DNA of 64,000 nt from Labilibacter sediminis (lineage in GTDB: Bacteria > Bacteroidota > Bacteroidia > Bacteroidales > Marinilabiliaceae): positions 291,538 to 355,537 of the forward strand of contig NZ_VCHY01000006.1 in assembly GCF_005877885.1 (NCBI RefSeq). Direction: 5' to 3'. The notes under the pieces were generated by a model that was not told the DNA's origin, searched no databases, and saw nothing but the letters and a program-made list of their open reading frames with translations. Below are positions 1-9,099 of this stretch, in pieces; the first letter of the stretch is position 1; every line of letters begins with the position of its first letter. The position numbers and the translations under genes were made by a program.

Positions 1-1
1 T

Positions 2-1384
2 ATTAGGGCAGATGGTTCTTCAAAGTTCCCAACAAACAATAAATTCGGTTATTTCCCTTCTTTTGCTTTTGCCTGGAGAGCTATAGAGGAAGGCTTTATC
101 CAGAATCTTGATGTGTTTTCTAATTTAAAGTTTAAGGTAGGCTTTGGTACTACAGGTAATAACAGGGTTGGAGCATTTGACCATTTGGTTACTTATACTA
201 CGGGAAATGGATACTATTTTGGAAATAGCAATTATTATAATGGAGTATATCAAGGTAGTCTTTCTAACACAAATCTAAAATGGGAAACTACGCAGCAATA
301 CAATGCCGGTGTAGAAATGGGTTTCTTTAAAAATAGAGTTATTGTTGATGCGGAAGTGTATTACAAACTTACTGATGACCTGTTATTGGATGCACTTATT
401 CCTTTATCTATTGGCTTTTCAGGAGTAAAAGAAAACCAAGGGTCAATTTCAAACCGTGGTTTAGAACTGTCGTTACAAACGGTTAATATTCATAACAAAA
501 ACTTTAAATGGACATCTAGTTTTAATATTTCATTTAACAGGAATGAAGTTCGTAAGCTAAGTGAAGGAGAAACAGAAAGACTATATAACCCTAATGTAGG
601 GGGTATTTACTCAGAAGAAAATATTTATGGGTTATTTGTTGGTGAACCGGTTGGTTTAATGTACGGATATAAAATGGATGGTATTTATCAGGTGGATGAT
701 TTTATACAAGATCCAGCCACAGGTGAGATTAGGTTAAAAGAAGGTGTAACAGATATACAACATACGGCCGGAACATTAGGGCCTGGATTACCAAAATATG
801 CCGATTTAAATAAAGATGGTATTGTAAATGAAGATGACAGGACAATAATCGGAAATCCAAATCCACTGCATCATGGAGGTTTTCAAAATAGCTTTACGTA
901 TAAAAATATAGATCTTGCGTTCCTGTTTACGTGGTCATATGGGAATGATATATTTAACGGTAACAGAGCTGTTTTCGGTGTTTCAGGTACGCAAAGAAAC
1001 AGGAATCTTCTGGATGAAGTAGCAAATCGATGGACCTATGATAATCCAATAGAATATGGAGTTTGGGCAGTTCCTAATAATACACACTCGTACTTAACTG
1101 TACACGCCGGTAAAAAAATGAGTGACTTTTGGATTGAAGATGGTTCATATTTAAGATTAAAAAATATTGCTTTAGGATATTCTTTGCCTAAGAGATTGCT
1201 TAAGAATTCACCTATAGAGTCTGTTCGTTTTTCTGCAACAGTTGATAATCTGTTTGTTTTAACAAAATATTCTGGATATGACCCTGAGGTTTCGGTTAAA
1301 AATGAAGCACTTAAAAAAGGAATTGATTACTCTGCGTACCCGAAAGGGCAAACATTTACTTTCGGACTAAATATGACATTCTAA
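2..1384 (+). CDS. SusC/RagA-type TonB-linked outer-membrane transporter (5' end outside window)
   Basis: This is the C-terminal part, about 460 residues, of a SusC-like TonB-dependent transporter that imports oligosaccharides across the outer membrane. The frame is open from base 2, so the gene begins outside the window; the GTG at 113 is internal. The visible part is beta-barrel. It opens with RADGSSKFPTNNKFGYFPS, a conserved SusC stretch. It also carries a DLNKDGIVNEDDR segment, the Asp-rich loop common in this family, the late SYLRLKNIALGYSLP motif, and a terminal aromatic residue (NMTF) as expected for Bam-dependent folding. A SusD gene follows after 12 bp, so the two form the usual pair. 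The substrate cannot be read from the sequence; the neighbouring sulfatases suggest a sulfated glycan. Confidence 0.95.
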   Translation: MRADGSSKFPTNNKFGYFPSFAFAWRAIEEGFIQNLDVFSNLKFKVGFGTTGNNRVGAFDHLVTYTTGNGYYFGNSNYYNGVYQGSLSNTNLKWETTQQYNAGVEMGFFKNRVIVDAEVYYKLTDDLLLDALIPLSIGFSGVKENQGSISNRGLELSLQTVNIHNKNFKWTSSFNISFNRNEVRKLSEGETERLYNPNVGGIYSEENIYGLFVGEPVGLMYGYKMDGIYQVDDFIQDPATGEIRLKEGVTDIQHTAGTLGPGLPKYADLNKDGIVNEDDRTIIGNPNPLHHGGFQNSFTYKNIDLAFLFTWSYGNDIFNGNRAVFGVSGTQRNRNLLDEVANRWTYDNPIEYGVWAVPNNTHSYLTVHAGKKMSDFWIEDGSYLRLKNIALGYSLPKRLLKNSPIESVRFSATVDNLFVLTKYSGYDPEVSVKNEALKKGIDYSAYPKGQTFTFGLNMTF

Positions 1385-1396
1385 AAAAGTACTACA

Positions 1397-3112
1397 ATGA
1401 ATAAGATATTAAATAAAACATATTCAAAATACTTAATCCTGATAACAATAATTTTAGGATTAGTATCCTGCGAATTTCTTGATGTAGAACCGGAAGATCA
1501 GTTCGAAAGGGTAGCATATTATGAGAATAACCGACATGCAGAAATGGCGTTAGCCGGAGTGTATGGAAAACTAAAGAACTTGTATGAAAGGAATATGTCT
1601 ATCGTATTAAATTCTGGAACAGATGAATTTCTGTTTTCTCTTTCAAATACAAGCCAAAAAGGGGGTGAGTTATCAGTATTTACATATACTGCTTTTGATA
1701 CTAACCTGAAAAACATATGGCAAAATCATTACACCTTAATTTCAAGGGCAAATGATTTTATTTATAACATTGAAGGAAGAGATTCTATTGAAGGACTTTC
1801 TCCGGAAAGAAGACAAAATATGCTGGGAGAAGCGTTAACGCTTAGAGCCTTAAGTTATCTTAATTTGGTAAGAATGTTTGAGTATATACCACTCAGAAAA
1901 GAACCATTTGTGGATGTAGCAGAAGGTGGTGAAGATATTCACCTGGCAGGTTCAGATCCCAAAGATATATATAATCTGATAATTGCAGATTTACAGGCTG
2001 CAATTGGTGTACTGCCGGTAAACTCTAAAGAATACAACAGGGTATCAAAGTATGCAGCACATGGGTTATTGGCACGTACTTTCTTGCATTTGGCAGGCGA
2101 TCGGGTTAATGGTGGAGATTATACATTAGAGGAGTGTTATGATCAGGTAGTTAGTAATTGCGATGCAATCATAAATAGTGGAGAACATGGTTTATTGTCA
2201 GATTACGTGGATGTTTTCATGAATCAGATTAAGCAAATAGAGAGTGACCGGGAAATGATTTGGGAAGTTAGTTTTGTTTATACCGTGGAGCGCAATATGG
2301 GAGGTAAAATAGGTAATGATAATGGACCTAAAGTTGCAGAAACAAACTCTAATACAAATCCGGTTGGAAATCCGTCTGTCAAGGCAGCTATATCATTAAA
2401 TAGATTATATGGATTAGATTATGAACATGATCCGGCTGGTAATCCTGATTTAAGACATGGTTGGAATATTGTTAATTATAATATCAACTACAACAAAACA
2501 AATCTTGAGTATACTTTTCCGGGTGACATTGCAAGCAGTTTAGATTGGTACGGAGGTAAGTGGAGAAGAGTATTAAGAGCAGAAGAAACTGATGAGGAAG
2601 GAAATGTATCTTATAATGCAGAATACCTTGAAATTGGAGGAATGTATGATAAGTGGAATACATCAATTAACTTTCCATTACTGCGCTATTCAGATGTTCT
2701 TTTAATGAAGGCTGAAGCCCTGAATGAATTGCATGGTCCAATAATGGATGCTGTTGATTTAGTTGATCAGATTAGGGAAAGAGCGGGAGCAAGTGATGTT
2801 CAGACTCTGCTTGTTGAACAGGGAGATGGTTTGTCACAGGAAACTTTTTTTGAGGTAATTAAAGATGAAAGAAGCCGAGAATTGTGCTTTGAAGGATTAC
2901 GACGTTTCGACTTAGTACGTTGGGGGTTACTTGTGGATGTTATGAGGGTACAAAATGAACTGATGATCAACCATCCGGATTATAATGCTTCAAATGATGA
3001 AGTTTTGATTGTACCGGGAAATGAGGTAGATGAAAAGCATAATGTATTCCCTATTCCAAATGATGAGCTTACACTGAATACGAAAATCAGTCAACATCCA
3101 TTGTGGAATTAA
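1397..3112 (+). CDS. SusD/RagB-like surface glycan-binding lipoprotein
   Basis: A 571-residue SusD-type protein, the lid of the SusC transporter encoded directly upstream. Residues 1-25 form a lipoprotein signal ending in LVSC, with acidic residues after the Cys (CEFLDVEPED), which fits export to the cell surface in Bacteroidetes. The N-terminal half has the helical TPR-like SusD fold (RANDFIYNIEG, GEALTLRALSYLNLVRMF). Near the C terminus is the family signature DERSRELCFEGLRRFDLVRW. Length is typical. The gap to SusC is 12 bp and a further lipoprotein gene follows after 20 bp, so the three are almost certainly one operon. Confidence 0.96.
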   Translation: MNKILNKTYSKYLILITIILGLVSCEFLDVEPEDQFERVAYYENNRHAEMALAGVYGKLKNLYERNMSIVLNSGTDEFLFSLSNTSQKGGELSVFTYTAFDTNLKNIWQNHYTLISRANDFIYNIEGRDSIEGLSPERRQNMLGEALTLRALSYLNLVRMFEYIPLRKEPFVDVAEGGEDIHLAGSDPKDIYNLIIADLQAAIGVLPVNSKEYNRVSKYAAHGLLARTFLHLAGDRVNGGDYTLEECYDQVVSNCDAIINSGEHGLLSDYVDVFMNQIKQIESDREMIWEVSFVYTVERNMGGKIGNDNGPKVAETNSNTNPVGNPSVKAAISLNRLYGLDYEHDPAGNPDLRHGWNIVNYNINYNKTNLEYTFPGDIASSLDWYGGKWRRVLRAEETDEEGNVSYNAEYLEIGGMYDKWNTSINFPLLRYSDVLLMKAEALNELHGPIMDAVDLVDQIRERAGASDVQTLLVEQGDGLSQETFFEVIKDERSRELCFEGLRRFDLVRWGLLVDVMRVQNELMINHPDYNASNDEVLIVPGNEVDEKHNVFPIPNDELTLNTKISQHPLWN

Positions 3113-3132
3113 TTGTAGTATAATTATTAAAG

Positions 3133-4563
3133 ATGAATGAGATGAAGCAATATATCATACTTATAATAATGACTCTGGGCTTGTTTTCGTGCCTAGAGGA
3201 AAAGGAAACGCTGGAATTAAATATTAAACCAACGGTGTTGCATTACCATCAATATACACCTTATGCTTTGCCTGGACAATACTGGGAGTCAGGTACTCCA
3301 ATAGTTAGAGGAGATGAAGGTTTCTTATACGATTTGTTAAGCGTTACATTTGCAGAAGAAGTATTAGATACTACCTATTTTAATATCGATGAAAATGGAG
3401 TTGTATTTCTTGAGGAAGGAAATGAGCATGTTGTGGGACAATACACTTTAGCAATCGAAGTTAAGAATGAATACGGATCGTTTGTAAATGAAGAAGCCAT
3501 TGTTTTAACAATTACAGATTCATTTATGCCTGAAATTACCATTAATACTAAAACTGGTACTAACAAAGATACATTATACATTAATCCGGGAGGCCAGCCA
3601 GTGGATGAACTTGGAAATGAGATTGAAGGTATTTTACCAGGTGTTACCATTACGTTTACCGATATGTCTATCGGTGAAGTCTTAATGACGCCTTCTGATT
3701 TATTTTTGTTTGATAGAGAATCAAGTCATGTAGAAGGTGGATCAAGTGAAGTTGGTGTAGTTGAAATGGTTGGACCTTTTGAGCCGGGAACAGTTACATT
3801 AAAATTTAATGGAGCAATCAGTCAACCAGAAGAGGACTCTTTGATTTTAGAAATTGTAAGATTAAACCTTCCGTATGATAAGGATATTTTTGAGTTTGAT
3901 TTATCCAATGAAGCAGAGGGGCCTCGTAATGGTATAATAGAAGCATTAATAGGAGGTATGCAAACCTTTATGGTTTATGGTGATTTGGTTTCAGGAAAAC
4001 CTTTATGGAATGTGAAGGCTGATCCAGTAGCGCATCCGGTAGATTCTTTAAAATCAGATAGGATTTTGAGATGGTTGTCATTTAATAGTGATTTTGGCTA
4101 TGATAATGATTTGTCTAATAAGTCACAGGTAATTATAACAACTGGAGAAACAGCAGATCTGGGAAATGCAGTATTCGTAAATATAAAAGGTTCTTTCTTG
4201 AGTAATAAAGCAGCTAATTTAAGTACTGAGCAATATCGTTGTGATGTACGAATGGTATCAGAAGAAGATTATCAGGCTATGCTACAATTAGGTACGCAAG
4301 CTGAAATGAGAGATGCTGTTAATAGCTGGAAGAGAGTATATACCTCGTATGGAGACACTCCGGCTGCAGGAGTTGCAGATAATAGCGGATCAGGTTTTTA
4401 TAGATTTGAGCATACCGTTAATAAAGCGGATTTTCCATCGTCAGCATCGGGGCAATATAGATTCTTATTTCACATGGTTGCAGATAAGGAAAACACTAAA
4501 AACGTTGGTTACATTGCTCCACAAACCTTTACAGTTGATGGAACCTTTATCGATCAGGACTAA
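3133..4563 (+). CDS. Putative surface glycan-binding lipoprotein in SusE position
   Basis: A 476-residue lipoprotein encoded 20 bp after SusD, the position of SusE/SGBP genes. The signal peptide ends in LFSC, followed by acidic LEEKE. Residues about 30-130 look like a cadherin/Ig-like strand-rich domain (GQYTLAIEVKNEYGSFVNEEAIVLTITD). The middle and C-terminal parts are also strand-rich, with no catalytic motif seen. I do not recognise the C-terminal family. Role as a glycan-binding partner of the SusCD pair is inferred from position, lipobox and fold type. A second in-frame ATG lies at 3142 (MKQY) and could be the real start. A hairpin terminator follows at 4580. Confidence 0.72.
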   Translation: MNEMKQYIILIIMTLGLFSCLEEKETLELNIKPTVLHYHQYTPYALPGQYWESGTPIVRGDEGFLYDLLSVTFAEEVLDTTYFNIDENGVVFLEEGNEHVVGQYTLAIEVKNEYGSFVNEEAIVLTITDSFMPEITINTKTGTNKDTLYINPGGQPVDELGNEIEGILPGVTITFTDMSIGEVLMTPSDLFLFDRESSHVEGGSSEVGVVEMVGPFEPGTVTLKFNGAISQPEEDSLILEIVRLNLPYDKDIFEFDLSNEAEGPRNGIIEALIGGMQTFMVYGDLVSGKPLWNVKADPVAHPVDSLKSDRILRWLSFNSDFGYDNDLSNKSQVIITTGETADLGNAVFVNIKGSFLSNKAANLSTEQYRCDVRMVSEEDYQAMLQLGTQAEMRDAVNSWKRVYTSYGDTPAAGVADNSGSGFYRFEHTVNKADFPSSASGQYRFLFHMVADKENTKNVGYIAPQTFTVDGTFIDQD

Positions 4564-4579
4564 CAATTTCCGTTTCATG

Positions 4580-4632
4580 GTTGAAGGAGGAGGAATTGAT
4601 TTTCTTATTTCTTTTCCTTCAACTTTTATAAA
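4580..4632 (+). terminator. Hairpin terminator after the SusC-SusD-SGBP operon
   Basis: The 9-bp stem GTTGAAGGA (4580-4588) pairs with TCCTTCAAC (4615-4623), with a 26-nt loop, followed by TTTTATAAA. It sits 17 bp after the lipoprotein stop codon and separates the transport operon from the first sulfatase cluster. Confidence 0.6.
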
Positions 4633-4790
4633 TATCAGAGCATCAGAGGAGATTGTGTTTTTTTAGAGTGTGGAAGTTGATGCTTGTTGGATTTTCTCAA
4701 CAAAACATAAAGACATTGCACACAAAAATACAAGTGAATTTGGATTAATAGTAGTGAGTTTTTAAAGGTGAGTAAAGTAAAGATAAATTT

Positions 4791-6314
4791 ATGAAAAATA
4801 TAGTATTGGTTTTTATATGCCTGATGGCATTTGTAGGTGGTATAAATGCTCAAAAGAGTCAGTTAAATATATTGCTGTTTACAGCAGATGATTTGGGGTA
4901 TGAGGCGTGTGGAACATTTGGTAGAGATATACCGGACTTAACGCCTCAATTAGATGAGTTTGCAAAACAGGGAGTAATTTTTGAGAATGGATATACCAAT
5001 ACGCCAATTTGTATGCCTAGTCGTAGTATTATGGCAACAGGCTTATATGGAGTGAGTAGTGGTATGATGGGCTTTATGCACATGAAAAAAGAAGTGCCTA
5101 CTACTATGCAAACCTTTCAGGATAATGGTTACCTGACAGGTATCCTGGGAAAGGTAAATCATTCAACCCCCAATATGAAGTTTAAATGGGACTTTGTTCA
5201 TGATTATGCCGAGTTAGGAGCAGGTCGCAGCCCTTCAAAATATGCCGCTTTTTCAACAGAGTTTTTCAATCAATGTAAAGCAGAAGGAAAGCCATTTTAT
5301 TTTATGGTGAATTCTCATGATCCTCATCGTCCTTTCTTTGATAAGGATAAGATGAAAAAGGGAGAAGAGCTTCCTTCAAAAGTATATACTCCGGAAGAGG
5401 TTGAGGTACCGGGTTACTTACCAGATATTCCTCAGGTACGATATGAGTTAAGTTGTTACTACGGTTCTGTTCGACGATTAAATGATACTTTTTCTGCAGT
5501 TATAAAGGCGCTTAAGGATGCCGGTATGTACAAGAATACTATGATTGTTTTCTTATCAGATAATGGATCTCCATTTCCTTTTGCCAAGGCAAATACTTAT
5601 GTAAGTAGTACAAAAACACCTTTCTATGTTCATCATCCAAATATGAAAGCAGGTCATGTTGATAAGGATCACATGGTTTCTGAGGTTGATCTATTTTCAA
5701 CATTTCTTGATGCCACAGGGATTACTGTGGATGCTAAGCTTGATGGAGAAACATTTATGCCTCTTTTAAAAGGCAAAACCCAAAAGAACAGAAACTATCA
5801 TTTTGGAGAAATTGATTATAAAATTGGAGGTAAAGCTACACCAATGCGTTCGGTTGATAACAAACGATTCCGTTACATATTTAATCCTTGGCATATGGCC
5901 GAATACCGTTATGCCAATTCAAACGAAGGAGAGATTCTTAAAATAATTGAAAAGGATCCTGAATACAAAGAGTATCTGGATTGGGCAAAGATGTACAGGT
6001 ATCGCGTGCCTGAAGAGTTGTATGATGTAGTTAATGATCCGGATGGAACCAACAATTTAATTGATGATCCCAAATATAAGGATGAGCTTAAAGCGTTAAA
6101 GAAGGTATTACGTAACTGGATGGTGGAGAAGAATGATGTGGCCTTGGTGATGTTTGACAATATGGATAATAAGCAAAAGGTTGCAAATTATTTAGAAAAT
6201 GATTTTCCAACGAAAAGAGCTTTAATGCCACAGGAACAATTAGATGAGATAAAGAAAAAGGCTGAGTTAAAGAAAAAGAAAAAAGCGGAAGCTAAAGCCA
6301 AAAAGAAGCACTAA
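4791..6314 (+). CDS. Family S1 sulfatase (formylglycine-dependent), HDPHRP subgroup
   Basis: A 507-residue type I sulfatase that hydrolyses sulfate esters from glycans. It has a Sec signal peptide cut near GINA-Q, so it is probably periplasmic. Metal-binding Asp residues lie in FTADDLG (residues 30-36). The formylglycine precursor is C74 in ICMPSR. The second active-site block is GKVNHSTP rather than the usual GKWHLG, followed by VNSHDPHRPF and FLSDNGSP. The same variant blocks (GKxxHSTP, NSHDPHRP, YIFNPWH) occur in the sulfatase at 34468, so the two are paralogs of one subfamily, which resembles sulfamidase-type sulfatases. The C terminus is a Lys/Ala-rich tail (KKKAEAKAKKKH). First gene of a five-gene same-strand group. 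Confidence 0.93.
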   Translation: MKNIVLVFICLMAFVGGINAQKSQLNILLFTADDLGYEACGTFGRDIPDLTPQLDEFAKQGVIFENGYTNTPICMPSRSIMATGLYGVSSGMMGFMHMKKEVPTTMQTFQDNGYLTGILGKVNHSTPNMKFKWDFVHDYAELGAGRSPSKYAAFSTEFFNQCKAEGKPFYFMVNSHDPHRPFFDKDKMKKGEELPSKVYTPEEVEVPGYLPDIPQVRYELSCYYGSVRRLNDTFSAVIKALKDAGMYKNTMIVFLSDNGSPFPFAKANTYVSSTKTPFYVHHPNMKAGHVDKDHMVSEVDLFSTFLDATGITVDAKLDGETFMPLLKGKTQKNRNYHFGEIDYKIGGKATPMRSVDNKRFRYIFNPWHMAEYRYANSNEGEILKIIEKDPEYKEYLDWAKMYRYRVPEELYDVVNDPDGTNNLIDDPKYKDELKALKKVLRNWMVEKNDVALVMFDNMDNKQKVANYLENDFPTKRALMPQEQLDEIKKKAELKKKKKAEAKAKKKH

Positions 6315-6423
6315 AACCAAAATAAGGAAGTCGCCAGGGATTTTAAGTCATCTAAATCATAGCACAGGCAGATGGTTTAATTTCCCGGTATTCCATTGAT
6401 ATTAAAAAGCAAGATATAAACAC

Positions 6424-7767
6424 ATGAAAAGAGTTAAAATATTTTTGGTGCTGCTGTTATCATTGTCAGTATCGCTGCAATCGCAAAAAACAGATGATGA
6501 AATTCTTGAAAAGCTATTTCACGACACCTATAAGTTTTATCAGGCCTTAAGGCATACCAATGGTGCTTATTACGATATGGTTAAGCTTGATGGTGAAACT
6601 ACCCGGGGATCATCAGCGAATATAGGTATGGGCTTGATGTCGCTATGTGTAGGTCATGCCATGAATTGGGAACCTGATGCAGAAGCAAAGGTTTTGCAAA
6701 CACTTAAAGCCATACTGGGAAAAGAGTCCGGTTTTGCTTTGGCTCGTAATGGCAAAGGGTGTTTTATTCATTTTTATGACATTAACACAGGTAAAGCCAG
6801 AGGGACCAATTGGAGCCCTATAGATTCTGATTTAATGATAGGGGGGGCACTCTTTGCCAAAAAATATTTTTCGGATAATAAGGAGATCGCTGCTTTGGCC
6901 GATGAAATCTTCTCAACTACAGATCATTCTGTTTTTGTTGGTGATATAAATAAAGGACAGATAGCTCTTGGAATGCAAGCCGATGGAACACCTAAAGGAA
7001 CATGGACCGTACCTTTTAATGAATATATGATTGTTGCCTGGTTTGCCATGAATCAGGCCAATAATCCAAAGTCGAATGCTCAAAAGTTATGGGACAAGCA
7101 TTTTGCTTCAGCGCAGAGTTTACGCAAGGCTGTATATAAAGGCAAAAATGGTGATATATCTGTATTATCACCTTCAAAATCAAGGTTTACATCCATGTTT
7201 ACCTTCATGTTTAACCATAATTTCGTACATCATTTTTCTTCAAATAAGGAATATATCTACGAAATGAATAATGCCATGAAGGCTGATTCTGCGTGGTGGT
7301 CTGACAGAGGTGATGCCGGAGATATTGATTTAAAAGCCAAAGGCTGGCAACCTTATGAGTGGGGAACGGGTGCTGGAGTTGGTGCTCCCAATAGTAAATA
7401 CCAGGTAGATAGAATTTGTATGCCTGTGAATATGGGAACTTCAAAAGACCAAAATCCTAACGTTAATGTATCACCACATATTTTAGCCGGATTTTCTCCT
7501 GCCGATCCTAAGCGGGTTAGAGAAGATATATTGGCCATGTACAAAGATCCTCGAAATATAGGAAAAGTGTCGTTGGCTCCCGGAGATACTATTTTATGGA
7601 AGTATAGTTATACAGATTTAAACTGGAAGCCTAATAAGGTTGAAGGTGTTGATTATTCATGCATGTTCTTTGGACTGGCATCTTTACCTCAATTTTTAGG
7701 AACAGAATTCTTTAATAAATACAATAATTTCTTTGAAGGACAGTCCAAAAAGAAAAAGAGGAAATAG
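6424..7767 (+). CDS. Glucoamylase-like (PF10091) secreted glycoside hydrolase
   Basis: A 447-residue secreted protein with a signal peptide (residues 1-20, SVSLQSQ). The sequence follows the PF10091 glucoamylase-like pattern, an (alpha/alpha)6 toroid also found in GH144-type enzymes: FHDTYKFYQ near residue 33, SSANIGMGLMSLCVGHAMNW near 60-80, GCFIHFYDINTGKARGTNWSPIDSDLMIGGALFAKKYF in the middle, then FNEYMIVAWFAMNQ. The C-terminal third diverges from the family as I know it. Likely an exo-acting glycosidase working on an oligosaccharide in the periplasm; the sugar cannot be told. It lies 109 bp after a sulfatase and 49 bp before a serine hydrolase. The C terminus is basic (KKKKRK), like that of the preceding sulfatase. 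Confidence 0.75.
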   Translation: MKRVKIFLVLLLSLSVSLQSQKTDDEILEKLFHDTYKFYQALRHTNGAYYDMVKLDGETTRGSSANIGMGLMSLCVGHAMNWEPDAEAKVLQTLKAILGKESGFALARNGKGCFIHFYDINTGKARGTNWSPIDSDLMIGGALFAKKYFSDNKEIAALADEIFSTTDHSVFVGDINKGQIALGMQADGTPKGTWTVPFNEYMIVAWFAMNQANNPKSNAQKLWDKHFASAQSLRKAVYKGKNGDISVLSPSKSRFTSMFTFMFNHNFVHHFSSNKEYIYEMNNAMKADSAWWSDRGDAGDIDLKAKGWQPYEWGTGAGVGAPNSKYQVDRICMPVNMGTSKDQNPNVNVSPHILAGFSPADPKRVREDILAMYKDPRNIGKVSLAPGDTILWKYSYTDLNWKPNKVEGVDYSCMFFGLASLPQFLGTEFFNKYNNFFEGQSKKKKRK

Positions 7768-7816
7768 TGATTCCTTTTTATGAATGAAAATGTATAAGAA
7801 ACGCAATTGAGAATAA

Positions 7817-9013
7817 ATGAAGATTAGAAATAAAATACTTTGGATTTGCACGGCGTTTTGTTTAACGACTCAGTTTGTTGTATCTCAATCTGGCTCAAGT
7901 GATGGTGTGGCAGAAGAAAATGCCATTGTAACAGCCAGGTCTAAAACCAAAACGGCAGATAAAAAAGATTTTAATTTAAGAACGAATTATCAATATTCTC
8001 AACCAGAAAACTTAAAAGATGGTATTAAAGTGGGCAATATCAAAAATGTTCACGTTGATGCTTCTGCCATCTTTTCTTTGATTCGCAATATTGAGCAAAA
8101 TAATTTGGCATGGTTTCAAAACGCAACCGGTTCCAATGTAAAAAAAGGATGTGTTGATAGCTTTCTTTTATTTAAAGATGGAAAATTGGTTGTTGAAGAA
8201 TATTTTGCAGATGCAGCCAGGGATAAGATGCATTTTCAGATGTCTATAACCAAAAGTGTTACAGCCTTGGCAATGGGAGTTATGCTCGATCACGGTTATG
8301 TTAAAAATGTAAATGAAACGGCCATTACTTATCTGCCAGAGGTTGATTTGTCTAAAGTTCCTGCTGAGGTTGCCAATATAAAAATTAAAGACTTGCTTTC
8401 AATGCAGTCTGGCATTCGGGTAAATGATACATATAAAGCACCCAATAATGTTCAAATAGATAAAAGAATCCCTCAAATATTAGAGAATTGTACCATGGTT
8501 AAACCAGGTACAGAATATAAATATCAGGGTGTCGATCCGGAGATAGTGTCACATATCATATACAATGTAAGCGGGAAAACGGTTGAAGAGATAGTTGAGC
8601 AATATTTATTCTCACCAATGGGTATTAGCCCTTATAAGTTTGATAGTAGTAGTTGTGGTTTGACTAAAACAGCTGCAGGTATGGCATTACGATCAAGAGA
8701 TATGTTGAAGTTGGGAATGCTTAATATAAATCAGGGGATGTGGATTAATAAGGAGATAGTGTCTTCAGGATGGATTGAGCAGATTAATACGAGTGTGGTG
8801 GATAATGGTCGTCATCAATATGGGTATTTCTGGTGGCAGCATAAGGTTAATTATAAAGGCAAAAGGTATGAGGTTAAGTCGTGCAGAGGGGCTTTTGGAC
8901 AGTTTATTTTTATTATTCCGGAACTCAATGCCATTACCGTATTTACGAGTTACGGAACTCGTAACCCTTTTAAATATCTCGAAGAAACAATAATACCTGC
9001 CATGGCAGGCTAA
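7817..9013 (+). CDS. Secreted serine hydrolase of the beta-lactamase/esterase (PF00144) family
   Basis: A 398-residue protein with a signal peptide ending near VVSQ. The SxxK catalytic motif is S143-I-T-K146 in MSITKSVTALAMG, followed by IKDLLSMQSGI. The expected Tyr block is KYQGVDPEIVSHI, where YxN is replaced by YQG, as in many esterase-type members. GAFGQFIFIIPE replaces the KTG box. This is the class C beta-lactamase/esterase fold. In a PUL the likely role is removal of an ester group (for example acetyl) from the glycan, rather than antibiotic resistance; this is inference. It lies between a PF10091 enzyme and a GH3 gene on the same strand with short gaps. Confidence 0.85.
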   Translation: MKIRNKILWICTAFCLTTQFVVSQSGSSDGVAEENAIVTARSKTKTADKKDFNLRTNYQYSQPENLKDGIKVGNIKNVHVDASAIFSLIRNIEQNNLAWFQNATGSNVKKGCVDSFLLFKDGKLVVEEYFADAARDKMHFQMSITKSVTALAMGVMLDHGYVKNVNETAITYLPEVDLSKVPAEVANIKIKDLLSMQSGIRVNDTYKAPNNVQIDKRIPQILENCTMVKPGTEYKYQGVDPEIVSHIIYNVSGKTVEEIVEQYLFSPMGISPYKFDSSSCGLTKTAAGMALRSRDMLKLGMLNINQGMWINKEIVSSGWIEQINTSVVDNGRHQYGYFWWQHKVNYKGKRYEVKSCRGAFGQFIFIIPELNAITVFTSYGTRNPFKYLEETIIPAMAG

Positions 9014-9099
9014 TCAGGTAAAGATGATGAGAACTATGATGGGTTTTCATGGAATGAAATGGGAAAATGTAAATAATTAAGAATTTAAAATAAGACAAA

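Noticed and set aside
4313..4666. 117-codon plus-strand frame overlapping the end of the SusE-position gene
   Set aside because: It overlaps a clear lipoprotein gene and its terminator, and its translation has no recognisable pattern.
7817..9013. Serine hydrolase as an antibiotic-resistance beta-lactamase
   Set aside because: The KTG and YxN motifs are altered and the gene sits in a glycan operon, so an esterase-type role is far more likely.
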